64,000 bases of DNA. It comes from Tepidamorphaceae bacterium (GTDB taxonomy: Bacteria > Pseudomonadota > Alphaproteobacteria > Rhizobiales > Tepidamorphaceae). The stretch is from contig JANQNT010000030.1 in the NCBI GenBank assembly GCA_028279445.1, positions 54,390 through 118,389 of the forward strand, in the 5' to 3' direction. Position numbers and translations under genes: made by a program. Below the pieces are notes generated by a model. The model saw nothing but the letters and a program-made list of their open reading frames with translations. It was not told the origin of the DNA and made no database searches. Below are positions 1-8,956 of this stretch, one piece after another (the stretch's first letter is position 1; each line of letters starts with the position of its first letter).

Positions 1-900
1 GAGGAAGGTTACATCCTTGCCTGCTGCTCCAGGCCGCTAACGGCGCTGGAGATTGAAGCATGAACTCTTGGCACTGTTCGTTCCCGCCGACGTCCGCGTT
101 CAGGGATGTTTCTGCCTTGGGCAGTAGGTCCATTTCGATTGTTGGTGCATGACCGGCCTTGGGTCCATCTGGACGATGGGTTCGGGAGCCGGCGCCGGAC
201 GCCAGCAGCACCAAGCCGAATATTGGCCCCGCGTCTGTGGCGACGCTTTTCGACCACCATGTGGGGTGGCCTCAGGTCAAACACCGGCGAACTCCAAGCC
301 ACCCATATCGGCGTAGACGGTCGACAATTGCGATTTCTGTCCAGGGCGGGAAGGGAGCCTGCTCTGCCGGGTAAGCCCATGCCGTCCCATCGATGTTGAT
401 AATGGACGCCAAGTGCAGTTGTAAAATTCGAAGAAATGAAAAGATATATATTAAGAATAATTCTATGAAACCTTTATAATACTTTTCTTGAAAGATTCTA
501 AACTAGAAATACCTTCCATTTCTTCGGTGATCATTATAGAATTTTCCGGCGATTGATGTGCGCCGTCCTCAATGTCGGCGTGCCAACGGCCTGCGCAGTG
601 GAGAGTTCGGGATCGGCTTTCTGTCTGTTGGACGCGTTGTGCTCCAACGAAGCTCGTCGCCCGAAATTTGAGCGACTGATGGTTGCATGCAGGCGCGCAT
701 GTCTGTGTCGCTTTTGGTGAAGGCTACTCGGTGAAGGCTGAGCGGTCATGGGGCCTTGGCGCGTCGCTCGGGTTGGGCGGACGGAAAGATCACGGAAAGA
801 TCGATGTGCGGCCCGTATCGTTCGCACGGTGGGGTAAGTCGACTGAGAAGGGCGTTTGGGGTCCTGACCCTGGTCCTCGTCGCTGACAGGTGGCACGCTC
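1..900. other. Intergenic region, no supported gene
   Basis: I find no reading frame here with a recognisable family, a good ribosome binding site or consistent codon use. The open frames on both strands are arginine/proline-rich and overlap one another, as expected for chance frames in GC-rich DNA. Base composition drops sharply between about 420 and 545, where the sequence is AT-rich, and returns to high GC afterwards. The region probably contains the promoter of the AraC-type gene that starts at 901, plus remnants I cannot identify. The left edge may contain the end of an element lying outside the window. Confidence 0.6.
429..543. promoter_or_regulatory. AT-rich island with inverted repeats
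   Basis: The 10-base sequence CGAAGAAATG at 429-438 recurs as its exact reverse complement CATTTCTTCG at 517-526. A second pair, AATTCTAT at 459-466 and ATAGAATT at 536-543, interleaves with it. The stretch is strongly AT-rich against a GC-rich background, so it is a candidate promoter or regulator-binding region. No function is shown by sequence alone. Confidence 0.3.
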
Positions 901-1767
901 ATGTTCCATCCAAAGATGTTCACGGTCGTGGAAGGGTTCGAGCCGCTGGACGAACTGCGGTCCCTCCAATTCCCGAAGATGGCCATCGATCTTTGGACGG
1001 TGCGCAGTATTGCCGGAGCCTCGGGCGATTATCTGTCCCTGCACCCGCGCTTTGTCGTTTTCTTTGACAGCGTTTCGATATCGCTTGGCGCGTCTCCCGG
1101 AGAGGGCGTCAACTGCTCGGTGTGTTTCGTGCCGGCCGGCTTGAGGCTGTGGGGCAAGGTCGCGGAGGCATCTTCGTTCCAGCATCTGGATATCCACATC
1201 CACCGCCAGTCCCTGGAAGCACTCTCGCAAGGCGAGCTCGACCTGCGCCGGCCGCTGTTTCAGCACGCCAGTCCCGAATTGCTCAATCTGTGCATGCTCC
1301 TCGCCGAGGAGTGCCGATGCCAGCGGCGCCCGGCGAGTTATGCCGAGTCGCTGACGTTCGCCGCGATCCACGAGATATTCCATATCTCCAGCAAGAACCG
1401 GTCGCATACGCATAAGAGCGCAGAGCATTCGTTCTCGTCGATGATCGAGCATGTGCGGCACAATCTGAACCAGCCGATCACTGTCGAGGGCATGGGCGAA
1501 CTGGCCGGTTTGTCCCGCAGCCAGTTCAGCCGGAAATTCAAGACCCTGATGGGCACCACCCCGCACCGCTGGCTGGTGGAGGCAAGGGTGGAGGAAGCAA
1601 AGAAACTGATGCTGTCGGGCAAGCGCTTCGCCGATACCGCGCATGCGACCGGCTTTGCCGATCAGGCCCATTTCAACCGCTGCTTTCGCTGCCTGACCGG
1701 TTTGACGCCGACGCGTTGGTTGCAGCGGCACAAAGCTCCAAACGGCAGGCGGAAAGTACAAGACTGA
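901..1767 (+). CDS. AraC-family transcriptional regulator
   Basis: A 288-residue protein with a typical C-terminal AraC/XylS double helix-turn-helix domain at about residues 181-280; the second helix-turn-helix ends in FADQAHFNRCFR, close to the family signature. The N-terminal 170 residues are not a clear cupin, but siderophore-sensing AraC regulators such as PchR and AlcR have divergent sensor domains. The gene lies 63 bases upstream of a TonB-dependent receptor and a ferric-siderophore ABC importer in the same direction. The inference is a ligand-dependent activator of that uptake unit, probably autoregulated. The ATG at 901 follows an AGGTGG ribosome binding site. The ligand is unknown. 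Confidence 0.85.
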   Translation: MFHPKMFTVVEGFEPLDELRSLQFPKMAIDLWTVRSIAGASGDYLSLHPRFVVFFDSVSISLGASPGEGVNCSVCFVPAGLRLWGKVAEASSFQHLDIHIHRQSLEALSQGELDLRRPLFQHASPELLNLCMLLAEECRCQRRPASYAESLTFAAIHEIFHISSKNRSHTHKSAEHSFSSMIEHVRHNLNQPITVEGMGELAGLSRSQFSRKFKTLMGTTPHRWLVEARVEEAKKLMLSGKRFADTAHATGFADQAHFNRCFRCLTGLTPTRWLQRHKAPNGRRKVQD

Positions 1768-1771
1768 AAAT

Positions 1772-1830
1772 CCGCGTCTGGGTACCAACGGCCGAATGTA
1801 GGGGAAAATACGTTTGGCCGTGGGGCAACC
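1772..1830 (+). promoter_or_regulatory. Leader of the TonB receptor gene
   Basis: This short gap between the AraC gene and the receptor contains an imperfect inverted repeat, ACGGCCGAA near 1789 and TTTGGCCGT near 1813, flanking an AT-richer GGGGAAAATACG core. It is a plausible binding site for the upstream AraC protein or for an iron regulator. I could not recognise a clear Fur or RirA box. Confidence 0.3.
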
Positions 1831-3987
1831 ATGATACTTTTGACGCATCGAAGAAATCCAGGGCGGCTGGTCAGTCTGGCCGCATTGTTGATGGCGACAT
1901 CGGCGCTCACGCCGGCATTCGCGCAAGACGTGACAAACGGGGATACGGTGGTGCTGTCGCCGATCACCGTCCTCAGCCAGGAAGACGCCACCGGTCCGGT
2001 CGGCGACGACAACAATCCCCTGACCGTCACGGGTGGCAAGATTCCGCTCAATCTCAACGAGATTCCACAGTCGGTCACGGTGCTCGGCACGGAGCGCATT
2101 CGCCAGTATAACGCCCGTCGGGTCAGTGAGACGTTCCGGTATGTCGCCGGCGTCACGACCGATGTCTTCGGCAATGATGAAGACTACGACTGGCTGAGGA
2201 TCCGCGGTTTCCAGGCCGACCAGACCGGTGTCTACCTCGACAATGCGCAGAACCTCTCCTTCGCGTTCGGATCATTTTATATCGATCCCTATACGCTCGA
2301 GCGGATCGAGGTATTGCGCGGTCCGTCATCGTCGCTCTACGGCGGCTCGAACCCGGGCGGCATCGTCAACTACGTGTCGAAACGCCCCGGCGAACGGGTG
2401 CGCGAGGCCATCGTGGGCGTCAACGACGCCACTGCCGGTTGGGGGGCATTCGACTTCGGCGACACCGTCGAGGACCGGTATTCCTACCGTGTGACCGGAC
2501 GTCTGGAGGGCGGCGACAAGTACGACGCCTTCAACGAGGGCATCCGCGGGACATTTGCGCCATCGGTCAGCTTCACGACCGCCGGCGGTACCGACATCGT
2601 CATTCTCGGCAATTTCCACCTGGCCGACGAGAAGCACAACGGCAGCACGTTCCTGCCCTATTTCGGCACCGTGGTCGGAACCCCGCAATTCGGCTTCATT
2701 GATCCCGATGCGAACTTCTCCGATCCCGACTGGGACGATTACTCGCGCGAGCAGGCCTTCGTTTCGCTCATTGTCGAACACCAGTTCGACAACGCGTTCA
2801 CGTTCACGGGCAATGCACGCGCCGGCACCGCGAGCGTCGAGGAGAGTTACTGGTATCCGTTCGGGTATACCGGCTTCAACGCCACGCCGCAGGACGCGCA
2901 GGGCAGCCTGAGTCTTCTGGCGTTTGAGCATGACACTCTGGTCAGGACCGCGCAGACCGACTTGCGCTACTATGGCGAAGTGGATACCGGCCATATCCGG
3001 CACAGCCTGCTGTTCGGGCTGGACGCGCGCTATTACTGGCTCGACGAAACGCAGGCGGTGGCCTTCGGCGCTAATTCCGTTGTCAATCCCATGGCGCCGG
3101 GAACGCCGACCCTTAACCCGCCGTACCAGGACGCGGTCACGACCCAGAGCCAGTTGGGGCTTTACTTCCAGGACCAGATGCGGTTCGGCAACGGCTGGAT
3201 CGTGACGGGCAATCTGAGGCACGACTTCGTCGATACCGAGCAGGACGGTGCGGCCGCGTTCAGCCGCGACGACAGCGAGACCTCCTACCGCGCCGGGCTG
3301 GCCTACGAATTCCAGAACGGCTTCACGCCCTACGTCTCCTACGCATCCTTCTTCAATCCGCTGATCACCTCGCCGGCGAATGGTGTGACGCAGCCTGAGT
3401 CCGGTGAGCAGTTCGAGGCGGGCTTCAAGTGGGCACCGGAGGGCGGCAACTTCTCGGTCTCGGCGGCCGGGTTCATCATCAACCGCGAGAACGTCGTGAC
3501 CGGCGCATTCCCGAACTTCGATCAGTTGGGCGAAGTGGAGGCGGCCGGCTTCGAATTCGAGGGTGAGTACGACTTCCAGAACGGTTTTGTTTTGGGTGGC
3601 GCGTTGACGGTGCTGGATGCCGAGATTCAGGCGGACAGCAACGCGACGCTGATCGGCAAGACACCGACACTCATCCCGGACTGGCAGGGCTCGCTGAGGA
3701 TCGAATACACCTTCGCCAACCTCGGCAACCACCTGGATGGCCTGACGGTCGGCGCCGGCATTCGTCATGTGGGAGAGAGCTACGCCAACGCGGCCAATAC
3801 GCTGAAGGTGGATTCCTTCACCCTGGTCGATGCCTTCGCGAGCTACGACTTCGCTGATCGGTTCACCGCCGTTCTGGCGGTCACGAACATCGCCGACGAG
3901 CGCCACGTCACCGGCTGTCAGACGGAATTCGTCTGCTCATATGGCTCCGGGCGCGAGGTCAGCTTCGTCGTGACATCGCAGTTCTAG
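1831..3987 (+). CDS. TonB-dependent ferric-siderophore receptor
   Basis: A 718-residue outer-membrane receptor. The signal peptide ends near residue 30 (ALTPAFA-Q). A TonB-box-like segment (TVVLSPITV) follows, then the plug domain at about residues 60-165 with the typical LRIRGF, YLDN and IEVLRGPSSSLYGGSNPGG motifs. The rest is a 22-strand barrel ending in a terminal phenylalanine (VTSQF), as expected for an outer-membrane protein. There is no N-terminal STN signalling domain, which fits regulation by the adjacent AraC protein rather than by a sigma/anti-sigma pair. Sequence and context indicate the siderophore receptor class (FhuA/FpvA-like) rather than BtuB, despite the nearby B12 genes. 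The exact siderophore cannot be read from sequence. Confidence 0.92.
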   Translation: MILLTHRRNPGRLVSLAALLMATSALTPAFAQDVTNGDTVVLSPITVLSQEDATGPVGDDNNPLTVTGGKIPLNLNEIPQSVTVLGTERIRQYNARRVSETFRYVAGVTTDVFGNDEDYDWLRIRGFQADQTGVYLDNAQNLSFAFGSFYIDPYTLERIEVLRGPSSSLYGGSNPGGIVNYVSKRPGERVREAIVGVNDATAGWGAFDFGDTVEDRYSYRVTGRLEGGDKYDAFNEGIRGTFAPSVSFTTAGGTDIVILGNFHLADEKHNGSTFLPYFGTVVGTPQFGFIDPDANFSDPDWDDYSREQAFVSLIVEHQFDNAFTFTGNARAGTASVEESYWYPFGYTGFNATPQDAQGSLSLLAFEHDTLVRTAQTDLRYYGEVDTGHIRHSLLFGLDARYYWLDETQAVAFGANSVVNPMAPGTPTLNPPYQDAVTTQSQLGLYFQDQMRFGNGWIVTGNLRHDFVDTEQDGAAAFSRDDSETSYRAGLAYEFQNGFTPYVSYASFFNPLITSPANGVTQPESGEQFEAGFKWAPEGGNFSVSAAGFIINRENVVTGAFPNFDQLGEVEAAGFEFEGEYDFQNGFVLGGALTVLDAEIQADSNATLIGKTPTLIPDWQGSLRIEYTFANLGNHLDGLTVGAGIRHVGESYANAANTLKVDSFTLVDAFASYDFADRFTAVLAVTNIADERHVTGCQTEFVCSYGSGREVSFVVTSQF

Positions 3988-3998
3988 CTTGTGAGCCC

Positions 3999-4988
3999 AT
4001 GATACGCGACGCCGCCCGGTACCTTTGGATCAGTGTTTTTCTTGGCCTGTCGTTGATTCCGGCAACGGCTCAAACCGTTGAGTTGAACCATCGGTTCGGT
4101 ACCACCCGGATTGAAGGCGTGCCCCAGCGGGTCGTCTCGATCTCCTATATCGGACACGACTTTCTGCTGGCTTTGGGCGTCACGCCGATCGCACTGCGAC
4201 ATTGGTACGGGGACCACCCCTACGGTGTCTGGCCATGGGCGCAGGATGCCCTTGGCGATGCGACGCCCACCGTGCTCTACGGCGCCATCGACATCGAGAA
4301 GATCGCGCTGCTTCAACCCGATCTGATCGTCGGGCAGTGGTCCGGTATGACGGCAACCGAATACCGTTTGCTGTCGCGCATCGCCCCGACAATTCCACCG
4401 GCAGCAGGTGAGACCGACTACAGTTCGTCCTGGCGGTTGATGCTGACGCGGCTGGGGAGCGCCCTGGGCAGGGCGGAGCGTGCCGCAGCGATCATCGAGC
4501 GGATCGATGGGCGGTTGGCCGCAGTGCGGGCCGCCAATCCGCACTGGCGCGAACGCACTGCGGTGATGGTGTGGCCGCCGCGCCTTGGCGCCCATACCAG
4601 TCAGGACCTGCGCGGCCGATTCCTCGCAGACCTTGGATTTGAAGCGCCCGCCGCCATCGACGCCTCGAAGAGCAACAACGGGTTCTACGTGGAAGTCCCG
4701 CAGGAGAACCTGACCCTGATCGATACCGACTTGCTGGTGTGGCTGCACGCCGCTGACGTTGACAGGGTTTTGCAGGGTTTCCCGTTGCGGCGCACCATGC
4801 GTGCCTATCGGGAAGGTCGCGGGGTCTATGCGGATTACGTTCTGACCGCCGCCTTGTCGCATTCAAGTCCGCTGTCCCTGGATTACGTCCTCGATGCTCT
4901 TCTCCCAATGATCGAGGCAGCGCTTGACGGTGATCCGGCAACGCCGGTCCAAAGCGCCGTGGACGCGGGATTTGCACCCAGGCAATGA
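3999..4988 (+). CDS. Iron-siderophore ABC transporter, periplasmic binding protein
   Basis: A 329-residue FecB/FhuD-type class III binding protein (periplasmic binding protein 2 fold). It has a signal peptide ending about residue 25 (ATAQ) and no lipobox cysteine, so it should be a soluble periplasmic protein. The motif QRVVSISYIGHDFLLALGV followed by DIEKIALLQPDLIVG is typical of the family. The gene starts 11 bases after the receptor gene and overlaps the downstream permease by 4 bases (ATGA), so all four transporter genes should be co-transcribed. It is predicted to deliver the ferric complex from the receptor to the inner-membrane permeases. Confidence 0.88.
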   Translation: MIRDAARYLWISVFLGLSLIPATAQTVELNHRFGTTRIEGVPQRVVSISYIGHDFLLALGVTPIALRHWYGDHPYGVWPWAQDALGDATPTVLYGAIDIEKIALLQPDLIVGQWSGMTATEYRLLSRIAPTIPPAAGETDYSSSWRLMLTRLGSALGRAERAAAIIERIDGRLAAVRAANPHWRERTAVMVWPPRLGAHTSQDLRGRFLADLGFEAPAAIDASKSNNGFYVEVPQENLTLIDTDLLVWLHAADVDRVLQGFPLRRTMRAYREGRGVYADYVLTAALSHSSPLSLDYVLDALLPMIEAALDGDPATPVQSAVDAGFAPRQ

Positions 4989-5995
4989 AGGCGCAGATGC
5001 AGTCCCGTCCCGTCCTGTTTGTCCTGACGCTGGTCGCCGTCGGGTGTCTTGGCCTGTTGTCGCTGCGCATCGGCATACGCCCGGTGGACTGGAGCACCAC
5101 GCTTGGCGCGCTTTTGGCCTATGAGCCAACCAACCCCGATCACATCGCCATTCGCGAGTTGCGCCTGCCGCGCACACTGGCCGCACTTCTGGCCGGAGCG
5201 GCACTGGGCCTGGCCGGCGCGCTGATGCAGGTGGTAACCCGCAATCCCCTGGCAGATCCGGGCCTGCTCGGCATCAATGGCGGCGCAGCCCTGGGAGTGG
5301 TCATAGCCATCTGGGGCGTGGGCGTCGCCTCTCAGGCAGCGCTCGTCCTGCCTGCGCTTGCCGGGGCGGCGCTGGCGTCGGTGCTGGTGCTCACCCTCGG
5401 CGGTGCAATGGACCGTCAGGGTGTCGATCCAATCCGGCTCGTTCTGGCCGGGGCCGCCGTCGGGGCCTTGTTTCTTGCACTGACCTGGGCGTTGCTGATG
5501 CTCAGTCGGGAGACGCTCGATGTGTACCGGTTCTGGGTGCTTGGCGGTTTCAACGGGATCAATGGGCAAGACCTGCTTGCCGTGGGTCCGTTCTATGCTG
5601 CTGGCGCGGCGTTGGCGGTTGTCGCGGTCCTGGCGCTCGATCCGCTGCTGCTCGGCGACGACACCGCGCGCTCGCTTGGTGTTCGCGTCGGGCTCGTCAG
5701 ACTGATCACGATCGCCGCGATCATCGGCCTATGCGGTTCGACGGTCGCCATGGCCGGACCGGTCGCCTTCATCGGCCTCATCGTGCCGCACCTGGCGCGA
5801 TCCTTCAGCGGGGCCGACATCCGCAAGCTGGCATTGTTCAGTGCCGCAATCGGGAGCGCGCTTGCGCTGGTCGCGGATATTGCCGGCCGCGTCATTATCC
5901 CCGGGCAGGAAATCCAGGCGGGCGCCATGGTCGCATTGATCGGCGGACCGGCGCTCGTCTTACTGGTGCGGCAGCACCGGGCGGTTCCGCTGTGA
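4985..5995 (+). CDS. Iron-siderophore ABC transporter permease (FecCD family)
   Basis: A 336-residue integral membrane protein of the FecCD/BtuC family with about ten predicted transmembrane helices. The family motif RLPRTLAALLAGAALGLAGALMQ appears in shorter conserved pieces near residues 52-75, followed by NPLADPGLLGINGGA. The C-terminal GPVAFIGLIVPHLAR segment is the ATPase-coupling loop region. The gene overlaps its neighbours by 4 bases on both sides. It should form a heterodimer with the next permease. Confidence 0.9.
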   Translation: MKAQMQSRPVLFVLTLVAVGCLGLLSLRIGIRPVDWSTTLGALLAYEPTNPDHIAIRELRLPRTLAALLAGAALGLAGALMQVVTRNPLADPGLLGINGGAALGVVIAIWGVGVASQAALVLPALAGAALASVLVLTLGGAMDRQGVDPIRLVLAGAAVGALFLALTWALLMLSRETLDVYRFWVLGGFNGINGQDLLAVGPFYAAGAALAVVAVLALDPLLLGDDTARSLGVRVGLVRLITIAAIIGLCGSTVAMAGPVAFIGLIVPHLARSFSGADIRKLALFSAAIGSALALVADIAGRVIIPGQEIQAGAMVALIGGPALVLLVRQHRAVPL

Positions 5996-7020
5996 CCGCC
6001 TCGTCCCTGAGGTGGGGTCCGTTTTCGCTGCGCCTGCGCGGGCGGGTCGTGCTGACCAATCTTGGTCTGTGCGCCCTGATCATTCTCATCATGGGGATCG
6101 GTATCACCACCGGTTCCTATCCGGTCGATGTTGCTGGCATTGTGCGCGTTCTGCTGGCTGAGGGTGACGATGTTCTCGCGATGATCGTCGTCGACAACCG
6201 GCTGCCGAGGCTGTTGACCGCGCTTGGCGTCGGGCTTGCCTTCGGACTGGCCGGCGAAATGATCCAGACGCTGCTGCGCAACCCGCTTGCCTCACCCGAT
6301 GTCATCGGCTTTTCCGCCGGTGCCAGCGTTGGCGCCATCGCCACCATCGTCCTCACCGGCACGACCTGGTTCATCCTGCCCGGCGCGGTGAGCGGTGGCA
6401 TCGCCGCTGCCGCGCTGGTCCTGCTGCTGTCCTGGGATCGGGGCCTTGCGGCCGGTGGCATCGTCCTGATCGGCATCGGCGTCGGGTTGACGCTGACGGT
6501 TGTCTCCAACCTGCTGATGGTCCGTATCGATGCGTCGAGCGCCGCCGACGTGGCCAAGTGGCTGGTGGGCTCGCTCAACAGCCGCAGTTGGACCGATGTG
6601 GGCACTGTATGGATCGGTCTTCTCATCCTCGCGCCACTTGCGTTTTGGCAGCAGTTCGCCCTTGGCAGGCTGATCTTTCAGGATGATGTTGCGATTGGCT
6701 TGGGCGTACCGCTCAACTGGCACCGCATCACCGTTGTCACGATTGCCATCGGTCTGGTGGCGATCGCGGTCGCGGCGGCCGGACCACTGCCCTTTGTCGC
6801 CTTTGTTGCAGGTCCCATCGCGCATGGTCTTAACGGTGCGACGCGACCGACCCTGCTGTCGGCCGCCCTGGTGGGCGCGGTCGTGACATTACTCGCTGAT
6901 CTGGTGGCCCGCTCGGCTCTTGGCGGTTCTGCCCTGCCGTCCGGTGTCTTTACCGCCCTTGTCGGAGCGCCTGTCCTGCTGTGGGTGCTTCTGGCTCAAG
7001 CACGAAAGCAACGCTTGTGA
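5992..7020 (+). CDS. Iron-siderophore ABC transporter permease (FecCD family), second subunit
   Basis: A 342-residue FecCD-family permease with about nine to ten transmembrane helices. The conserved NRLPRLLTALGVGLAFGLAG and RNPLASPDVIGFSAGAS segments identify the family. I place the start at the GTG at 5992, which overlaps the preceding stop codon by 4 bases. An in-frame ORF extends further upstream, but that extension is arginine-rich and lies inside the previous gene. It pairs with the upstream permease to form the transmembrane channel. Confidence 0.88.
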   Translation: MTASSLRWGPFSLRLRGRVVLTNLGLCALIILIMGIGITTGSYPVDVAGIVRVLLAEGDDVLAMIVVDNRLPRLLTALGVGLAFGLAGEMIQTLLRNPLASPDVIGFSAGASVGAIATIVLTGTTWFILPGAVSGGIAAAALVLLLSWDRGLAAGGIVLIGIGVGLTLTVVSNLLMVRIDASSAADVAKWLVGSLNSRSWTDVGTVWIGLLILAPLAFWQQFALGRLIFQDDVAIGLGVPLNWHRITVVTIAIGLVAIAVAAAGPLPFVAFVAGPIAHGLNGATRPTLLSAALVGAVVTLLADLVARSALGGSALPSGVFTALVGAPVLLWVLLAQARKQRL

Positions 7021-7793
7021 CTTCCAGTCTTGCTTGCGAACGACTGTCCGTCGCCTTTGGTGCCAACCAGGTTCTGGAGAACCTGGATTTCGCGGTCGCC
7101 GAGGGGAAAGTCACCTCCATCGTTGGTCCCAATGCCTGCGGCAAGTCCACCTTGCTGCGCACGTTGGCGCGATTGCTGAAGCCAACCAGCGGAACGGTGG
7201 CGCTGAACGGTCAGTCGATCTTCGAACAACCCACGCGCCAGGTGGCGCGGCAGCTTGCGATCCTGCCGCAAAGCAGGCAGAGCCCGGCCGGCATGCGCGT
7301 TCATGACCTGGTCTTGAGAGGGCGCACGCCGCATCAGTCGCCTTTGCGGCAGTGGTCGGAGAACGACGCGGCGATCGTCGCGCAGGCGTTGGCCGATGTC
7401 GGCCTTGCACAGCACGCCGACCGGCTTCTGGAAGAGCTCTCAGGCGGCCAGAGGCAGCGGGCATGGATTGCCATGGCGCTGGCGCAGCAGACCGGAATCC
7501 TGCTGCTGGACGAGCCGACGACGTTCCTCGATCTGCCCCATCAGGTGGAGATCCTGTCATTGCTCAGTACCTTGTCCCGCGACAAGGGGCAGACCATCGT
7601 CATGGTCCTGCACGACATCAATCTGGCCGCGCGGTTCTCCGACTATCTTGTTGCCCTGCGGGATCGCGGCATCCTGTTCCACGGCACACCTGAAGAGGTG
7701 GTCACGCCGCAGAACATTGCCGCCATCTACGACATTGATGGTGTTGTCATTGCCGACCCGACGCATGGAACGCCGCACGTTATTCCAAGATAG
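7017..7793 (+). CDS. Iron-siderophore ABC transporter ATP-binding protein (FecE/FepC family)
   Basis: A 258-residue ABC ATPase with Walker [10 protein letters not shown], signature [15 protein letters not shown], Walker [14 protein letters not shown] and switch histidine in [11 protein letters not shown]. The TTFLD sequence after Walker B is typical of ferric-siderophore importers. The start is a GTG at 7017 that overlaps the preceding stop by 4 bases. It energises the two upstream permeases. It is the last gene of the iron-uptake unit and is followed by a convergent membrane-protein gene 52 bases away. Confidence 0.92.
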   Translation: MTSSLACERLSVAFGANQVLENLDFAVAEGKVTSIVGPNACGKSTLLRTLARLLKPTSGTVALNGQSIFEQPTRQVARQLAILPQSRQSPAGMRVHDLVLRGRTPHQSPLRQWSENDAAIVAQALADVGLAQHADRLLEELSGGQRQRAWIAMALAQQTGILLLDEPTTFLDLPHQVEILSLLSTLSRDKGQTIVMVLHDINLAARFSDYLVALRDRGILFHGTPEEVVTPQNIAAIYDIDGVVIADPTHGTPHVIPR

Positions 7794-7845
7794 TCGCGGG
7801 ACCGCAGTGGTTGTCTCGCGGCCTGCCGGTGCCCGTGCCGATCTT

Positions 7846-8388
7846 CTATCCCGCGGCCTGACGGGACGGGGACGGCGCCAGACCGATGACAGCACCCAGG
7901 CGGTAAATGAGACCGAGCGCGATGAATGCCAGCGCATTGGTCCAGCCGATCTGCCACAGAACCGGCAGGGAGAAGGCGGACGGGTGCGAGGGTAGCGGCC
8001 AGCTTGCCGCATAGACGACAGCCTGTTGGGCCAGCAGTGCAACGACAAAGACCAGCGCGGCTCGGACCATCATCGGCCAGCGCGCAGCGACGTTATAGGT
8101 CACCCGCGCAGCAGCCACAGCCGCTAGTGCCGAGATGCCAAGCGCCAGTCCCCAGGCAAGCGTCGAAGCATCGGTCGGATAGCCCAGAAAACCGAACCCG
8201 ACCACCTGGTTGGCAAACCAGCCAAGGATGACGGTGGCAAATGCCTCCCGGCGGGGCAAAGCGATCGCCACAAGTGCGCCAAGCGCGGCGAACGGCATGC
8301 CGCATGCGAGCGCGAAGCTGTAGACAATGGCGGCGACGACGAGAACCAGCGACCAGATCGGCGCTGACCAGGTGCTCGTATCATCCAT
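7846..8388 (-). CDS. Predicted membrane protein, possible cobalt-transport accessory (CbtC-like?)
   Basis: A 180-residue hydrophobic protein with about six predicted transmembrane helices. The central segment WFANQVVGFGFLGYP has an asparagine/glutamine pair inside a helix region, which could line a pathway. The start at 8388 has a good AAGGAG site 8 bases upstream. It is divergent from a cobalamin-riboswitch-controlled ABC importer, which suggests a role in cobalt or B12 homeostasis. B12-regulon surveys describe several small candidate cobalt transporters (Cbt families); I think this may belong to the one called CbtC, but I could not confirm it from sequence alone. No B12 riboswitch is visible on its own strand. 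Confidence 0.55.
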   Translation of the reverse strand: MDDTSTWSAPIWSLVLVVAAIVYSFALACGMPFAALGALVAIALPRREAFATVILGWFANQVVGFGFLGYPTDASTLAWGLALGISALAAVAAARVTYNVAARWPMMVRAALVFVVALLAQQAVVYAASWPLPSHPSAFSLPVLWQIGWTNALAFIALGLIYRLGAVIGLAPSPSRQAAG

Positions 8389-8444
8389 CGAGCCAATCTC
8401 CTTGATCGGTGTGGGAACGGAACATCGTCCGCTCGGGTCCAGCC

Positions 8445-8507
8445 TCAATCTGCCAGATACCCGATGGCCCCCGCAATGGCGGCTGCGACGATCTGACCGA
8501 AGACCAT
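8445..8507 (-). CDS. Possible 20-residue membrane microprotein
   Basis: A very short frame starting ATG GTC TTC with a GGAG five bases upstream. It encodes a single hydrophobic helix rich in Ala, Ile and Gly. It ends 56 bases before the 180-residue membrane protein gene on the same strand, so it could be its first cistron or simply a chance frame. Support is the ribosome binding site, the hydrophobicity and the position only. Confidence 0.2.
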   Translation of the reverse strand: MVFGQIVAAAIAGAIGYLAD

Positions 8508-8549
8508 TGACGCTCCGCGTCCGCGCGGGCATGAAGGTGACGTGATCGG

Positions 8550-8745
8550 TTCCGCGTTCGGGCATTCCGGGCGTGGAGGCAAGAGGGAACGCGGTGAGGT
8601 GTGCTGACACCGAACCCGCGGCTGTCCCCGCAACTGTGAGCGGCGAGTCCGGCTGACAACGCCACTGGAGCAATCCGGGAAGGCCAGCCAGGGCGGCGAA
8701 CCGCGAGCCAGGAGACCTGCCGGTCGCATGTGTCCCTAACCGGGA
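8550..8745 (+). ncRNA. Cobalamin riboswitch controlling the Znu-like ABC operon
   Basis: The element contains the conserved blocks in the right order: the GGGAACGCGGTGAGG start, GCGGCTGTCCCCGCAACTGTGA at about 8619-8640 (given here only as a landmark), GCCACTGG at 8661-8668, GGGAAGGCCAGCCA, and the B12 box GCCAGGAGACCTGCC at 8707-8721. These are the hallmarks of the AdoCbl riboswitch (Rfam class RF00174). It reads rightward, 130 bases before the first small ORF at 8876. High adenosylcobalamin should switch off the downstream genes. Outer boundaries are approximate. Confidence 0.93.
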
Positions 8746-8875
8746 TGCGGCAACCTGGACGCCGGGGAAACGCGTCTGGCATGGGCGCTTCCCTCGTCGA
8801 TCCGCCCCCGCCAAATCTCCCCGTCCGTCCTTTCCGGAGCGCGGCCTCGCGCCGCACGAACGAAAGAGGACGATC

Positions 8876-8956
8876 ATGACCTTCACGAAATCCCGGATCG
8901 CAACACCGGCGTCTCGCACCGCGCAGCGGTTGCCGAAACGCCCGGCAAGCGGATGA
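8876..8956 (+). CDS. Small ORF (26 residues) directly after the riboswitch
   Basis: The ATG at 8876 is preceded by a strong AAAGAGGA ribosome binding site, the first good initiation site after the cobalamin riboswitch. The 26-residue product is basic and Ser/Thr/Arg-rich with no hydrophobic stretch. Its stop codon overlaps the start of the next small ORF (ATGA at 8953-8956), so translation of the two could be coupled. It may be a leader peptide whose initiation region is the riboswitch target, or a genuine small protein. I do not recognise a family. Confidence 0.4.
   Translation: MTFTKSRIATPASRTAQRLPKRPASG

Noticed and set aside
9..399. Short overlapping frames at the left edge (both strands)
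   Set aside because: No family, no good start sites, and mutually overlapping; not supported as genes.
2326..3906. Long minus-strand open frame (526 codons) opposite the TonB receptor gene
   Set aside because: It is a shadow of the plus-strand receptor, which has clear family motifs; the antisense product is arginine/valine-rich and matches no family.
1831..3987. BtuB vitamin B12 receptor
   Set aside because: Tempting because of the nearby cob genes, but the plug and barrel motifs are of the siderophore-receptor type, there is no upstream cobalamin riboswitch, and the partners are an AraC regulator and FecBCD-type transporter.
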